DNA from: Hemibagrus wyckioides
Lineage: Eukaryota > Chordata > Actinopteri > Siluriformes > Bagridae
Assembly (NCBI RefSeq): GCF_019097595.1
Contig: NC_080732.1
Location: 2,448,354 to 2,512,353, forward strand
Direction: 5' to 3'
Length of the DNA stretch: 64,000 bases
Within the stretch, counting starts at the first letter, position 1; each line of letters opens with the position of its first letter. Shown here piece after piece: positions 12,500-24,157 of the stretch. Position numbers and translations under genes: made by a program. The notes under the pieces are model-generated. The model saw only the letters and a program-made list of their open reading frames with translations. It did no database searches and had not been told where the DNA came from.

Positions 12500-12850
12500 T
12501 TGTGTACCCTGTTTCCATAATGCTAGCTAACTTAGCTTAGTGAAGTCTTTTTCCACAATGCTAGCTAACAAAAGCATGCTCTTTCCCCCCCGCACACTAT
12601 TAGCTAACTTCATTGTGATCTTTTTTTCCACAACCCTAGCTAATTTCAACTTAAACCTTTCCCACAATGCTAGATAACTTTAGTTTTTCCCACCTGACCT
12701 TTTCTTACTCTGTTTCCATGTCTATATTTTCCACCAATCTAATTTTATTTCATTGTTTTTTTGCAATGCTAGTCGAAATGAGCCTTCTTACAGTAACTCT
12801 TCCTATAATGCTAGCTAACACTAGCTTCGTTTTCCACAATCTTATCAAAC
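12500..12850. repeat. Degenerate CACAATGCTAGCTAAC minisatellite
   Basis: Loose repeats of a phrase like CCACAATGCTAGCTAACTT recur at irregular spacing of 40-60 bp. The related word CTAGCTAA also dominates the arrays at 62421-62690 and 63700-64000. Confidence 0.7.
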
Positions 12851-14570
12851 TTTATCCTAACCCCCCCACCCCCCCAAAAAATATGGAAATTTTTCTATAG
12901 CATCCCTGTAGACCTATTTATTTATTTATTTATTTTATAGAGTCATTAGTGGTTAGTCCTGGCTTTACATCATTTCCTACTTATGCGCTAAATCCATCGG
13001 CCTTTTTCTTCTAATCGTCCTGTCATCTCCTGCTCCCGTTCCTCCGCTCTGAATCCACTGAAAGCAGTTCATGTGGAAAAGCGGTCGAGTTCCTGCGCTG
13101 GTCAGTGATTTTCCTGATTGTGCCGCGGTCTGTGATGAGGCAGCGGCTGTCATGTGAAGCTGGCATGGGGGGAGCCGTCCACGTCAGATTGAATGAAGAC
13201 CTCAAACCATACGCAGGTCCACCAGCGACCTGTGCGAGGAAATGCTGCAGTAATTGGTGTGGTGGTGATGGAGGACGTGTCGTCCCCCGAGATGTCATTT
13301 CTGCACACCTCCGGCACACGTCACTGTCAGGAAAGTAGAAAAATCTCTGTAACAAGCACACAAGCGTTACGTAAACGTCTTTACATCGCGTCCAGAGGTC
13401 TCAGAGGTCGTATCAGAGGTTTAACTTTATTAAACGCTGTGATGTTTACCCAAATATCAATCAATCCTGTTTAATCGGTCCAGCGAGTATGCGGTGGAAC
13501 ACAGCTCCCAGTCTCACGCTTGTCACATCCCAGTAAAACACACTGTTCATTAAATTTATTCCATTACGTTCAGATCAGACGCAGCATCTGATCCATATCA
13601 GCTTCACATCCAGAGTTGTTTAAGTTTTGAGAGCGTAAACATGCCCTCGAAATTCACCAGCTTCTCTGTTTTAAATATTCAACAGCAAATCAATTTCACC
13701 TGAGTGACGCGCTAGCCGGCGTCGACGTCTAGCATTTATTTTTAATCGGCTCGTTAAGGCTTAATTACGATGATAAACGTCTTCGGCAAGGACGTGTCAG
13801 GAAAAACTAAACTTGTTAATAACTAGCATTCGGATAGCAAATGACAGAAATTTTTGATTGTGTAGAGAATTTTCCTGAAAACTTCTCAGAGAATTTTCCT
13901 GAAAATATGAAAACACTGGCATGTGTAATGGATCTCGAACACGTTGGAGGTAATGTTCTAGCATTTTAAAATCTATCCAAAAGTAAAAAAACTGAAAGGT
14001 TTCAAATTTCCTTCTTGTCTTTTTGGGATCTAGTTCATCGATTAGCTTTTTGTCTGTTTTGCTGAAGCATGTAGCCCTCAATCGAGGCGAGACACGAGCT
14101 AGCGAGGATGTAGACCTCGTTATTCAGACTGACTCCTAAAAAACATAATGAAAATAAAAACGCGTGTGCATCATTTGTTTATCCTGTAGGTTCTGAAGTG
14201 TCAAAGTTGTTTGACCCTCATTCTCCCTCACCATTCAATCACACACACACACACACACACACACCATGTTGGATCTGCCTCAGCGTCGCCATGACACCCG
14301 TCAGATAAAATAGCTATTAACATATGAGTGGTTGTTGAGTGCATGCCTTCTTGTAATTGTTGCAGCCAAAAATTTACATTTTGTGCTTTTTTAATCAGAA
14401 ATCTTTTAAAATTTGGTGAAATTGAAGCACAGGACTCTTCTTTTAATCTCCTAGCAGTGAAAACACACACTGTATGTAATGACTTTCTGTGTGAGCTGTG
14501 CAGTTGATTTGATACCATGTTTATTTCTGTGATCACAAAATCAGAAAATCTTAGAGAGAATAAAAATATA
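12851..14570. other. Non-coding, nothing recognised
   Basis: Contains a short CA tract at 14239-14264. Open frames of up to 112 codons at 13023-13474 overlap on both strands without domains. No gene is supported. Confidence 0.5.
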
Positions 14571-15412
14571 CACTATACTGCCAAATGTATTGGGACACCC
14601 CTCCAAATCATTGACTCAGGGGTTGGGCTTGGCCCCTTAGTTCCAGTGAAATGAACTCTTAATGCTTCAGCTTCATACCAAGACATTTTGGACAATTTCA
14701 TGCTCTTTGTGGGAACGGTTTGGGGATGACCCCTTCCTGTTCCAACATGACTGCACACCAGTGACCAAAGCAAGGTCCATAAAGACATGGATGAGTGAGT
14801 CTGGTGTGGAGGAACTTCACAGAGTCCTGACCTCAACCCCATAGAACACCTTTGGGATGAATTAGAGCGGAGACTATGAGCCAGACCAAAACTGGGACAT
14901 CTGCCTTTACATGCACATGAATGTAATATGGAGTTGGCCCCGCCCCTTTCCAGCTATAACAGCTGGAAAATCTTCTGGGAAGGCTTTCCACAAGGTTAAG
15001 GAGTGTGTTTATGGGGATTTTTGACCGTTCCTTTAGAAGCACAATTGTGAGGTCAGGCACTGATGTTGGACGAGAAGGCCTGGCTCACAGTCTCCGCTCT
15101 AATTCATCCCAAAGGTGTTCTATGGGGTTGAGGTCAGGACTCTGTGAAGTTCCTCCACACCAAACTCACTCATCCATGTCTTTATGGACCTTGCTTTGGT
15201 CACTGGTGTGCAGTCATGTTGGAACAGGAAGGGGTCATCCCCAAACTGTTCCCACAAAGCTGGGAGCATGAAATTGTCCAAAATGTCTTGGTATGAAGCT
15301 GAAGCATTAACAGTTCCTTTCACTGGAACTAAGGGGCCGAGCCCAACCCCTGAAAAACAACACCTGAATTCATGACTTGGAGGGGTGTCCCAAAACTTTT
15401 GGCAATATAGTG
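14571..15412. mobile_element. Fold-back Tc1/mariner-type non-autonomous element
   Basis: The 842-bp element is bounded by CACTATACTGCCAAATGTAT on the left and its near reverse complement on the right, with the TA target duplicated at 14569-14570 and 15413-15414. The left arm (to about 14886) and the right arm (from about 15074) are inverted copies of the same Tc1 sequence. Each arm encodes part of a transposase: FLFQHDCTPVTKARSIKTWM followed, after a frame break, by SPDLNPIEHLWDELERRL, which is the last third of the DDE domain. The spacer is the 3' part of the right-arm copy. No intact transposase remains, so any movement would need a helper. A third copy lies at 28936-29380. Confidence 0.85.
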
Positions 15413-15414
15413 TA

Positions 15415-16189
15415 TGACTAAGCCAAGGAAGCTGTTTCTATATGTATAAACACTAATGAGGTTAAACAATTCTTCAAATAAATAATCAAAATGGATTTTT
15501 TAAATCTTTGATCAAATCCTGAATGTAAGCGAGTTACCCAGCAGGCTTAGTGACCCTACACGTAAACATCTGACCGTCTCCAGCGGTCACTATTACGACT
15601 AGTTGAAGCTCCGATGATAAAATATATGACTCCAGTTACTTTAACAAAAAGGCCGGTCGTAAGACAAGACAAGGGTGGATGACCTTCAGACGTTAACCAT
15701 TCCTGCTAATTGACTAATAATAAAATGTTTTTATTGTTTTGTGAAAGCCTTTAGGATAATTGAATTTCGCACCACTCCCTCGGCCGGGCCGCGCTTTCGC
15801 TGAGGTTGTAAAACATGCCTCTTAATGGGTATAATGAGAAAGATTACATCGGTGGCCGTGATCGCGCGGCTTCCCTCCTCCCAGTCTTCCTTCCACCAAA
15901 CTTTACATTTAAACCATCCTCATTAGGCCGGAAATTACAGCGCACGAGCCCATTGGTCCTCATTAGCATCCGGCGGGTCCGTGCACGGCCGAGCGTCCTG
16001 ACATCCTTTAATTAGCTTTCTGCAAATCCAATCATTTTAATAACTGGTGTTAATTTTCATTTTTCACGGCTTCCCATGTCAGTGTTTCATTTTAACGACG
16101 TCTTCGGGCAGAAGATGACACGTTACGTGGCCTTGTCTTGCTCTTATACTTATTAGATTAAGCTTTTTATCAGACGTTTCAATCTCTGT
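15415..16189. promoter_or_regulatory. Possible conserved non-coding block (15690-16080)
   Basis: From about 15690 the sequence is free of repeats and dense in homeodomain-type words (CTAATTGACTAATAATAAAA, GGATAATTGAATTT, CTTTAATTAGC), with a central GC-rich part. This resembles developmental enhancers, but nothing here proves conservation. The preceding 15415-15690 shows nothing. Confidence 0.3.
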
Positions 16190-16840
16190 CAGGGTCTGAG
16201 ACTGAGTTTGAGACGGAATCTGAGACTGAATCTGAATCTGAGACTGAATCTGAATCTGAGACTGCACTTGAGTCTGAGACTGAGACTGAATCTGAGACTG
16301 AATCAGAGTCTGAATCTGAAACGAAATCTGAGACTGAATCTGAATCTGAGACTGAATTTGAGTCTGAGACTGAATCTGAATCTGAGACTGAATCTGAATC
16401 TGAGACTGAATTTGAGTCTGAGACTGAGCCTGAATCTGAGACTGAATCAGAGTCTGAATCTGAAACGAAATCTGAGACTGAATCTGAATCTGAGACTGAA
16501 TCAGAGTCTGAATCTGAAACGAAATCTGAGACTGAATCTGAATCTGAGACTGAATTTGAGTCTGAGACTGAATCTGAATCTGAGACTGAATCTGAATCTG
16601 AGACTGAATTTGAGTCTGAGACTGAGACTGAATCTGAGACTGAATTTGAGTCTGAGACTGAGCCTGAATCTGAGACTGAATCTGAGACTGAATTTGAGTC
16701 TGCATCTGAGACGGAATCTGAATCTGAGACTGAATCTGAGACTGAATCTGAATCTGAGTCTGCATCTGAGACGGAATCTGAGACTAAATCAGAGTCTGAA
16801 TCTGAATCTGAGACCGAATATCTGAAACTGAATCTGAGTC
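16190..16840. repeat. (TCTGAR)n hexamer-based array
   Basis: About 650 bp made almost wholly of TCTGAG, TCTGAA, TCTGAC-like hexamers arranged in 12- and 18-bp variants (for example TCTGAATCTGAGACTGAA). Because the unit is a multiple of three, both strands stay open: 228 codons of Gln/Ile/Ser on minus and 205 codons of Leu/Asn/Arg on plus. These are repeat artefacts. A related array lies at 60530-61020. Confidence 0.95.
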
Positions 16841-16844
16841 TGAT

Positions 16845-16956
16845 TCATTCAAGATTCAAGATTCAAAGAACTTTATTAATCCCATGGAGAATCATGTGAA
16901 ATGCATTATTTGTAATAATATATATTGAATTATAGTTACATAAACACTGTAATTTA

Positions 16957-17038
<82 letters not shown>

Positions 17039-17041
17039 ATT
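16845..17041. repeat. Retroposon-like tail with perfect (AAT)n(ATT)n palindrome
   Basis: The start, ATTCAAGATTCAAAGAACTT followed by TATTAATCCCATGG, resembles the 3' tail of fish retroposons ending in a TTTATT box; that identity is tentative. It leads into (AAT)n at 16957-16998, which switches to (ATT)n at 16999-17036. The two halves are reverse complements and would form a long hairpin. Confidence 0.75.
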
Positions 17042-17629
17042 GGACTAAGGCATTCAAAAAGTATAAGAAGCATAAATTAAACTGAAATAAAATGCTTATG
17101 TAAAATGTTTACACAAATGATGGAATAAATCAGATTTGAGTTGATTTATAATATTTATCTGTAATTATTCCACATGATTAGGATCCGGTAGGATCTCCCT
17201 CGTGGCTCTTGTTACTTATCTCTGCGTGGAAACAGTGAGAGTTCACACACACACACACACACACACATACACACACCAGTTCAGCTGGAGCTTCTGCTGC
17301 AGATCTTTTACCTCCATGAATGCACTGTATTTCACACTTCCACCTTTAAACAGCTTCCTGTTTGTGTAACGTTACGCCTATTAGACGCTGGATGTGTCCC
17401 GATAAACTGCTGTCAAGTGTGTGTGTGTGTGTGTGTGTTAGGGGGGTGTTCAGAGGCGCTAGTCCCTTGACAGGCTCTAAATTGCCTTGTTTGCTCAGCA
17501 CACACACACACACACACACACACCGAAACAGATGCTGTTCCTCTGCACACTGGATCATTCACTCCATCCCCTGGTGCTTAGTGGAAGAACTCCCCTGTTA
17601 TCCTGCATCTCTTACACACAGACACACAC
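17042..17629. other. Non-coding with CA/GT microsatellites
   Basis: CA or GT tracts at 17247-17270, 17418-17438 and 17499-17522 in otherwise unique DNA. The last two are opposed and could pair. No gene. Confidence 0.6.
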
Positions 17630-17757
17630 ACACACTCCTACAACATGCAATGTCTTCAGTCTTCATACACACAAACACACCATATCTTCATACACACACA
17701 CTCACACACACACACTCACACAACATACCATGTCTTCACACACACACACACACACAA
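17630..17757 (+). repeat. Inverted duplication, arm 1
   Basis: The words ACTCCTACAACATGCAATGTCTTCA and CATACCATGTCTTCA in a CA-rich context recur in reverse complement at 18134-18300. The arms are about 380 bp apart. Confidence 0.8.
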
Positions 17758-17834
17758 AGTAGATTTGAAGCAAAAATATTTTTTTTAATGTAAAGCATTC
17801 AAATCTTGTATGAATTCTACTGTTTAAGTGTTTT

Positions 17835-17871
<37 letters not shown>

Positions 17872-18133
17872 TGAGTAATATGTGTGTGTAAGCTTCTTTA
17901 AAATTTGATTAAAAACTCTAAATCCATGAAGCAGGAACTGATGAATATACATGAATATGTTCATTAGAACTCACGGCTAATTTCCTTTCACAGAATGTTT
18001 TCTAATCATTATATTACTGAGGAAATGACAACGCTTCTGAACGCTGGGAGAATGTTCCTGCAACGCTCCTGCACTTCACTGTCAAGCAGAGGACATGATG
18101 CTAACAAACCCTTACTCTAAACCTCTAGGAGGA
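17758..18133. other. Spacer of inverted duplication
   Basis: Unique AT-rich spacer with an (AAT)n tract at 17837-17870. Confidence 0.7.
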
Positions 18134-18300
18134 GTGTGTGTGTGTGTGTGTGTGTGAAGACATTGCATGTTGTAGGAGTGAAGATATGGTGTGTTTGTGT
18201 GTATGAAGACTGAAGACATTGCATGTTGTAGAAGTGTGTGTGTGTGTATGAAGACATGGTATGTTGTGAAAGTGTGTGTGTGTGTGTGTGTGTATGTGTG
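18134..18300 (-). repeat. Inverted duplication, arm 2
   Basis: GT-rich arm containing GAAGACATTGCATGTTGTAG twice, GATATGGTGTGTTTGTGTG and GAAGACATGGTATGTTGTG: the reverse complement of 17630-17757, with one internal duplication. Confidence 0.8.
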
Positions 18301-19555
18301 TGATATATACAGGAAAATAATCAACAACAAGACAATGTGATGAGATCAAGTACTCCATCAGGGCAAAATTATTATTTATTTATTTCACACAGCTGCAATT
18401 ATTATTAATATTTCAAAATATTAACGAATAAAAACCAATGACTTTTATTATTTATTTGTTTGTTTGTTTATTTATTTATTTATAGTTACAGTTGTTTCTG
18501 CATTGTCCTCGAAAGGTTCTAGAAACGTTCCTCTAGAAATTCTGCAGCGATCTGAATAAACTTTGGTATAAATCACTGATCTCTGGAGCTCAGCCTCACT
18601 CGCACTCGCTGTCCTTTAATAATCTGCATTCTATTTAGAGAGAATTTATTGCCACGGTAACAAACTCTCATCTGCACGATGGAAATAAAGCTTCAGTAAT
18701 AAACATCGATGGAAATAAAGATCGTTTTCAATAAATCCGTTTTGCCTGGACGTGTAATTATTATCCGGATATTAAATGAAGGCGCCATCACCCCCAAACT
18801 CTTCCCCCTGACCATCCCCCTCCCCCCTCCCCCTGCTGTGTCTGACCCCCCACAGAGAGGAGGATGGGGCAGACGTGTCATTTAGCGCTGCGCTAATGCT
18901 CTTTGCTTTCCCTGCCCTGGATTACTGTGATTAACGTCCACCCAGCGGACAAGTGTCCGATTGTCAGGCTTCATCCCGCAGCCCGAGCCGGACGAGCGCA
19001 CTTACCCAGAACGGCGCGAGTGGCTTCGTTACGCCGCTCAAAAGAACAATAAGTCACGTGACGCACCGGCTCGCCCCGTGTTAGTCAAGTGCTTTTTTTT
19101 TCTTCCTGTTTCCTCTCGCCTTTGGCCTCAGGCTTTAGGAAAAGTTAGCGCTCTTCATCCAGAGAGATGAGCTGATTACGGATGCTGATGAGCGGCTACT
19201 CAGACAGGGTTCTCCGACACTCGGCTCTCTTCTAGTACCTCGTTCTGTGTAGCATCACTCAAACTGCCCGTTCGAGTGGACGCCGCTTTTATCAGGGTTT
19301 TTTTTTCGCTGAAAAAAGAAAGTCAGTTTTGATTACAAAATAAACCTCGTGCTGCCAGACAGGAGGCGCGTGCACGCTGATACGCCTGCAATCCGAATGA
19401 TTTATGCAAATTATGCACATTATTCCTCTGGGAATTTCCTCCCAAACTGCCAGGATAAATTGCCGGAAATTAGCCATAAAATTCAGTGTGCAAGGTGAAG
19501 GGTGAAGGCCAAGGACGCAGGGCTCCAGGTTACTGGGGGTGTGTGAGCAGGCGAA

Positions 19556-19591
<36 letters not shown>

Positions 19592-19879
19592 CAGACTTAT
19601 GACTCCAAGTCCCTAAAGAAAATAGAACCGTGTTCTGATTCTGTCTTATTTCCTCTTGAAACAGGAAGTCAGCATGCTGGCGTGTTGTTGATATTTTTCA
19701 CTCTTCCTGATTGAGAACTCCTGAGGATCAGCGTGAGGTAGCGACTTTTCCTGTACTTAGCACTCTTCAAGACTTGTACAGACTCCGCCCTCTTCCGGAA
19801 TAATTGCCACCTTTTTTTCCTCAGGCATGCCTCGTTGTAAAAGGGGACAGTGTGAGGGAAGATGCAGAGCCAAAAACAC
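18301..19879. other. Non-coding, with possible conserved section 18600-19200
   Basis: The 18600-19200 section is unique, moderately GC-rich and contains GATTACTGTGATTAACGTCC near 18920 and AGCGCTGCGCTAATGC near 18885, an enhancer-like texture. A GT tract lies at 19558-19588. No coding signal. Confidence 0.35.
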
Positions 19880-20250
19880 TGCCCTCAAAGCTCCGCCCTC
19901 ACACCTTCACAATCACAGCTCTGCCCTCATAACTGCACCCTCACACCTTCACGCTTACAGCTCCGCCCTCTCACCTTCACACTCACAGCTCCACCCTCAC
20001 ACCTTCAAACTCACAGCTCCGCCTTCACACCTTCACACTCACAGCTCCGCCTTCACACCTTCACAATCACAGATCCTCCCACACATCTTTACATTCACAG
20101 TTCCACCTTCACACTCCCAGCTCCGCCCTCACACCTTCACATTCACAGCCCCGCCTTCACACCTTCACACCCACAGCTCCGCCTTCACACCTCACATTCA
20201 CAGCTCCGCCTTCACACCTTCACACTCACAGCTCCACCCACACATGTTCT
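19880..20250. repeat. About 26-bp minisatellite (CACAGCTCCGCCTTCACACCTT type)
   Basis: About fourteen imperfect copies of ACACCTTCACACTCACAGCT plus CCGCCYTC. Thr/His/Ser-rich open frames of about 150 codons here follow from the repeat. Confidence 0.93.
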
Positions 20251-20663
20251 CGCCCCTCCTAGGGTATATTTGGTATATTCCACATGTCAGAGTAAGTTTC
20301 CAGTAGGAATTTCCTGAAGATCATAAGAAGAAGAAAAGTAAGTAAATTCTTTGACTTCTTGTGAGTTAAAAAATAAATAAATAAATAAATAAATAAATAA
20401 AATGTCCTTAGCATCCTCCTGTCATTAGCATGAATGCTAGTTAAACAGGTTATTTGCATTTGTTAATTCTATACTAAAAATATCAAACATCATTTTCCTT
20501 CTCAACGTACATCGGATTTGGGTGGGAGGCGTGGCCAAGTTTCAGAGGCGGAGTGTGTGTGTGTGTTGAACAAATTCTATAATGTTGCTAACAATTAGCA
20601 GTAGCTATAGGCTAGAAACATTTACATAGTGATTAAAGATTTTCTAGACTGCAGCTTGGAGTG

Positions 20664-20706
<43 letters not shown>

Positions 20707-20811
20707 CGGGGCAGCTGGGAAAACCTTCAGCTATGACACATGGACATTTCTCATTTTTACACAAATCACACAAATTCTGTAGATGAGCTTCATAGAACAG
20801 TATTTTCTCTT
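20251..20811. other. Non-coding with microsatellites
   Basis: (AAAT)n at 20366-20401 and (CA)n at 20669-20702. Nothing else recognised. Confidence 0.6.
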
Positions 20812-20975
20812 ACTTCCTGTTGTGTTACTTCCTGTTGTGTTTCTTACTGTTGTGTTACTTCCTGTTGTGTTTCTTCTTGTTGTGTTTCTTCCTGTGGTTT
20901 TTCATACTGTTGTGTAACTTCCTGTTGTGTTACTTCCTGTTGTTTTTCATACTGTTTTGTTTCTTCCTGTTTCTT
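20812..20975. repeat. 15-bp minisatellite CTTCCTGTTGTGTTA
   Basis: About ten copies of CTTCCTGTTGTGTTA/T. Two Cys-rich open frames run through it and are artefacts of the 15-bp period. Confidence 0.92.
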
Positions 20976-21429
20976 CTACCTGGATTCTCTCAGTGCTGCA
21001 GCTGGACTTCACGATGCGATGTGATCCCAAATCCCCGAACGTCCAAGAACATCTGATAATCGCATAAAAACCTGGCGTTGGAGTTGGATTAGGAGTTTAA
21101 TCTCCTCCACGCTGAGCGCAGAGAATACTCCGAATTATCGTTGTGTCGTTGTGTAATTCTGCGTTGTGATCCGGCCGAGAGATGAGATTAACGACAAGAG
21201 ACAGAAGAAAAACCTTCAGCCTTAAAGCTTTTCAGGCCAAACACTAAGCTTCTGGAAAATTCTACAGGAAACTGAACAGGTAAACAAAACAGAATTGAAT
21301 TTAAAAAGAACATTTTGACGATAATTCGAAACACTTCGGGATGTGATGTCACAGGAAGTGATGATCAGCGATCCAGTGATTTGAATTGAGAACGCCATTT
21401 AATTCATTTTCATCCAGTTACGGTTAATG
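20976..21429. other. Non-coding, nothing recognised
   Basis: Unique sequence with no coding or RNA signal. Confidence 0.5.
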
Positions 21430-21929
21430 TTAAGGAATATTGTGAACTCTTGAAGAAGAAGAAAAAGAAGGAAAAAAGGGTGTGTCTGGTTAGTGTAACT
21501 TGATTTTTCTCTCTCCTGAAGAAAAAAAGGGGGTGTGTCTGGTTAGTGCGAACCCCCAGTGTGTAAACCCCGCCCCCTGAGAACTTCCTGACACTGGAGA
21601 CTCCTTCCACCAACATTAGGGTGTGTCTGGTTAGTGCAACTCACTTTCTCTCTCGAAGAAGAAGAAGAATGAGAAAAAGGGGCGTGTCTGGTCAGTACAA
21701 CTCACTTGTTCTCTCTCTCTCGAAGAAGAAGGAAAAAAGGGGGCGTGTCTGGTTAGTGCAACTCACTTTCTCTCTCGAAAAAAAAAAAAAAAAAGAAAAA
21801 AAGGGGGGGTGGCGTGTCTGGTTAGTGCAAACCCCCCAGTGTAATCCCCACCCCCTGAGAACTTCCTGGCACCAACATTCAATCAAAGTCTCTTTACAGA
21901 AAAAAAACCAATTTGTTTATTCCGTCTCT
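21430..21929. repeat. Repeated GTGTCTGGTTAGTGCAACT module, part 1
   Basis: The phrase GGTGTGTCTGGTTAGTGCAA plus CTCACTTTCTCTCTCGAAGAAGAAG recurs about five times. It is joined to a CCCCTGAGAACTTCCTGACA block seen at 21570, 21855 and 22440. The modules look like local tandem and segmental duplication and encode nothing. Confidence 0.85.
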
Positions 21930-22286
21930 ATCCATCCATTGTCTATAGCCGCTTTATTCCTAATTAGGGTCACAGGGATCTGCTGGAGCCTATCCCAGCA
22001 CACATAGGGTGAAAGGCAGGGGTACACCCTGGACAGGTCACCAGTCCATCACAGGGCCACACGTATAGACAGACACCACACACACTCATGGGCATTTTTA
22101 GAATTACCAATCAACCTAATGTACATGTTTTTGGATTGTGGAAGGAAACCGGAGTAAACCCACACAGGCACAGGGAGAACATGCAAACTCCACACAGAAA
22201 GGCCCCCTGCCTGTTCAAACCTGGGATTCAAACCCAGGACCTTCTTGCTGTGAGGTAACAGTGCTAACCACTAAGCCACCATGCCC
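21930..22286. repeat. Interspersed fish repeat (SINE/LINE-tail type), well preserved
   Basis: Signature phrases in order are GCTGGAGCCTATCCCAGC, GGTACACCCTGGACAGGTC, CCAGTCCATCACAGGGCCAC, ACCAATCAACCTAATGTACA, GGAGAACATGCAAACTCCAC and GCTAACCACTAAGCCACC. This sequence is widespread in teleosts. It has inserted within the local GTGTCTGG module array, because the module text (GTTTATTCCGT) resumes beyond it. A second good copy lies at 54430-54791, and weak ones near 2320-2490 and 32590-32765. Confidence 0.85.
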
Positions 22287-22525
22287 TTTGTGTCTAATAA
22301 ACAAAAAACAAAAAATAATAATAAACAAAAACTAACAAAAATGGGGGCGTGTCTGGTTAGTGCAACTTGCTTTTTCTCTCTCTTGAAGAAAAAGGGGTGT
22401 GTCTGGTTAGTGCGAACCCCCAGCATGTAAACCCCGTCCCCTGAGAACTTCCTGACACTGGAGACTCCTTCCACCAACATTCAATCAAAGTCTCTTTACA
22501 GAAAAATCTGTTTATTCCGTGTCTT
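22287..22525. repeat. Repeated GTGTCTGGTTAGTGCAACT module, part 2
   Basis: Continuation of the 21430 modules, ending with the same ATTCAATCAAAGTCTCTTTA text seen before the inserted repeat at 21877. Confidence 0.85.
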
Positions 22526-23075
22526 GATGTGATGTGTGACCTTGTGCTCGTGTGACACTCGTGTGTGTTGCTACATGTTTATGTGTTTGTTGTAGAAACA
22601 GATCAGTCATGGCCATCGCTTTAGAGTTTTACAGCCCGTGACAGTCGGAGGCAGAGGCCAGGCATGGAGAGAGAAAGATTCCCACGCTCGTGGTGTGGCA
22701 GTGATATGAGAGAAGGATAAAGTCCGATCCCTCGCTCAGACATCTTTATCATCCTCACGCTGCGGCACATCTTTATTACGAATCGGCGTCCTGTTGGCTT
22801 TTGATATCGCAAAATTGGATATTTTATGGTTTGTGTCTATTTTATTTATTTTTTTTATCTTGCGCTCGTATTCATGACCTCTGAGGATGCGTATAGACGC
22901 TTTAAAGACAGATTACGCTTTATTGGCTTCATGAATAATAAAATCGAACTGCTCCAGCGTGAGTATCGCCTCGCCTGCGGCTCGCGACTTGAACATTGAA
23001 TCACAGAAATGATGCATGATACAGAGATAGTCCTGAGTGCTGCTCTTCTTCTTCTTCTTCTTCTCCATTTCCCCC
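22526..23075. other. Non-coding, nothing recognised
   Basis: Unique sequence; the 22860-22990 part is enhancer-like in texture but without a decisive motif. Confidence 0.45.
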
Positions 23076-23300
23076 TTTACACTCTTAAAAGGAACGGTTC
23101 TGTACAGAACCTAAAATGTTTCCATCACTTGCTTCGAATACAGCGCCTCAAAATGGTTCTTTCCATTATTTACACAGAGATAAAATTTCAAAAAGAAATT
23201 TTTGAAGTTCGTTGCTTTTTAAAGGTTCAATACAGAGCGCTAATGTTCTCTATAGAACCAGTAGAACCTCATTACATGTGCTTACATGTTCTGAAAGATT
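23076..23300. repeat. GGTTCT/AGAACC interspersed element, decayed
   Basis: Starts with ACACTCTTAAAAGGAACGGTTCT and contains repeated GGTTC, AGAACC and TAGAACC words. It resembles the AGAACC-rich short elements common in fish. A related copy lies at 30930-31200. Confidence 0.6.
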
Positions 23301-23329
23301 CCTACATCTCTCACAGCTCATCCCAGGTG

Positions 23330-23720
23330 AATTAGTCCCTTAAGCGTGAGGCTAATTACTGCATTAAATAATGCATTTCATAGCCATGTATAATTAAACC
23401 TCATCACTGAGCTTCTCTCTGTTATTCTCTCTGCCAAAAGTATTACCATATTACCACAGAGAGAATGTGGGGGCAGAAAAAAGTGGAAAAAAACAGGAAA
23501 GTAGTTGACTCCAAACAGTAATTGCTGACAGTATTTATTCCAGCAGAGCCCAGTGATGGCTGATTACTGCTGGCCCCTGATTAACGACTCTAGCGCTCGG
23601 CTTCACGTCTGCGATGCGCTCAGGATTAGAAAGGACAGACTAATATCAGTGTTGTCTAAATGCCTAATAACAGAGTGGACACATTAGAGAAAGTGGAGCG
23701 CTGCTCTTGTTAAAATCGCT
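23330..23720. promoter_or_regulatory. Candidate bhlhe22 downstream enhancer
   Basis: A repeat-free block dense in homeodomain-type words: GCTAATTACTGCATTAAATA, GTATAATTAAACC, CTGATTACTGC and CCTGATTAACG. It lies about 2.6-3 kb beyond the bhlhe22 stop. Its texture, quite unlike the surrounding AT-rich repeats, suggests constraint; that is inference. Confidence 0.4.
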
Positions 23721-24157
23721 TTTTGGCGTCCGGCTCTTGGTGTGTGATTAAAGAGAAACGTGTCACTAAAGCAATGAATATTAATCATCATTTTTTTAAA
23801 AAACAGCAACCTTTTTTATATTTTTATTTATTCATTTAATAAAATTTTAACTAAATCTAATTCATTGGGCTGTTCACATCATTATATAAGTAAAAAAAAT
23901 TATGTATAATTTGTGCTTGATTAGGATTTAATAAATTGACAGAGTTGCAGTTTTTCTTTAATGGTAAAATTCTGATTTCTAAAGCTAACAATAATTTCTC
24001 GTTACAGATATCTTACCACTACGTAGAAACATATCACTTGGTTTAAAAAATCTCAACATTTCTTGTTTCTCGTCACTCATTAAGCTTTATTATTAGTGTC
24101 ACTGTAATTACTGTACAGTAATGATCTTTAAGAGTAATAAACGGTTAAACGGTTACA
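23721..24157. other. AT-rich non-coding
   Basis: No gene or element recognised. Confidence 0.5.

Noticed and set aside
16079..16825. Long open frames on both strands (Gln/Ile/Ser and Leu/Asn/Arg repeats)
   Set aside because: Produced by a hexamer repeat; no start context, domain or conservation signal.
20740..21056. Cys-rich secreted-peptide-like frame
   Set aside because: Encoded by a 15-bp minisatellite; the Cys spacing simply reflects the repeat period.
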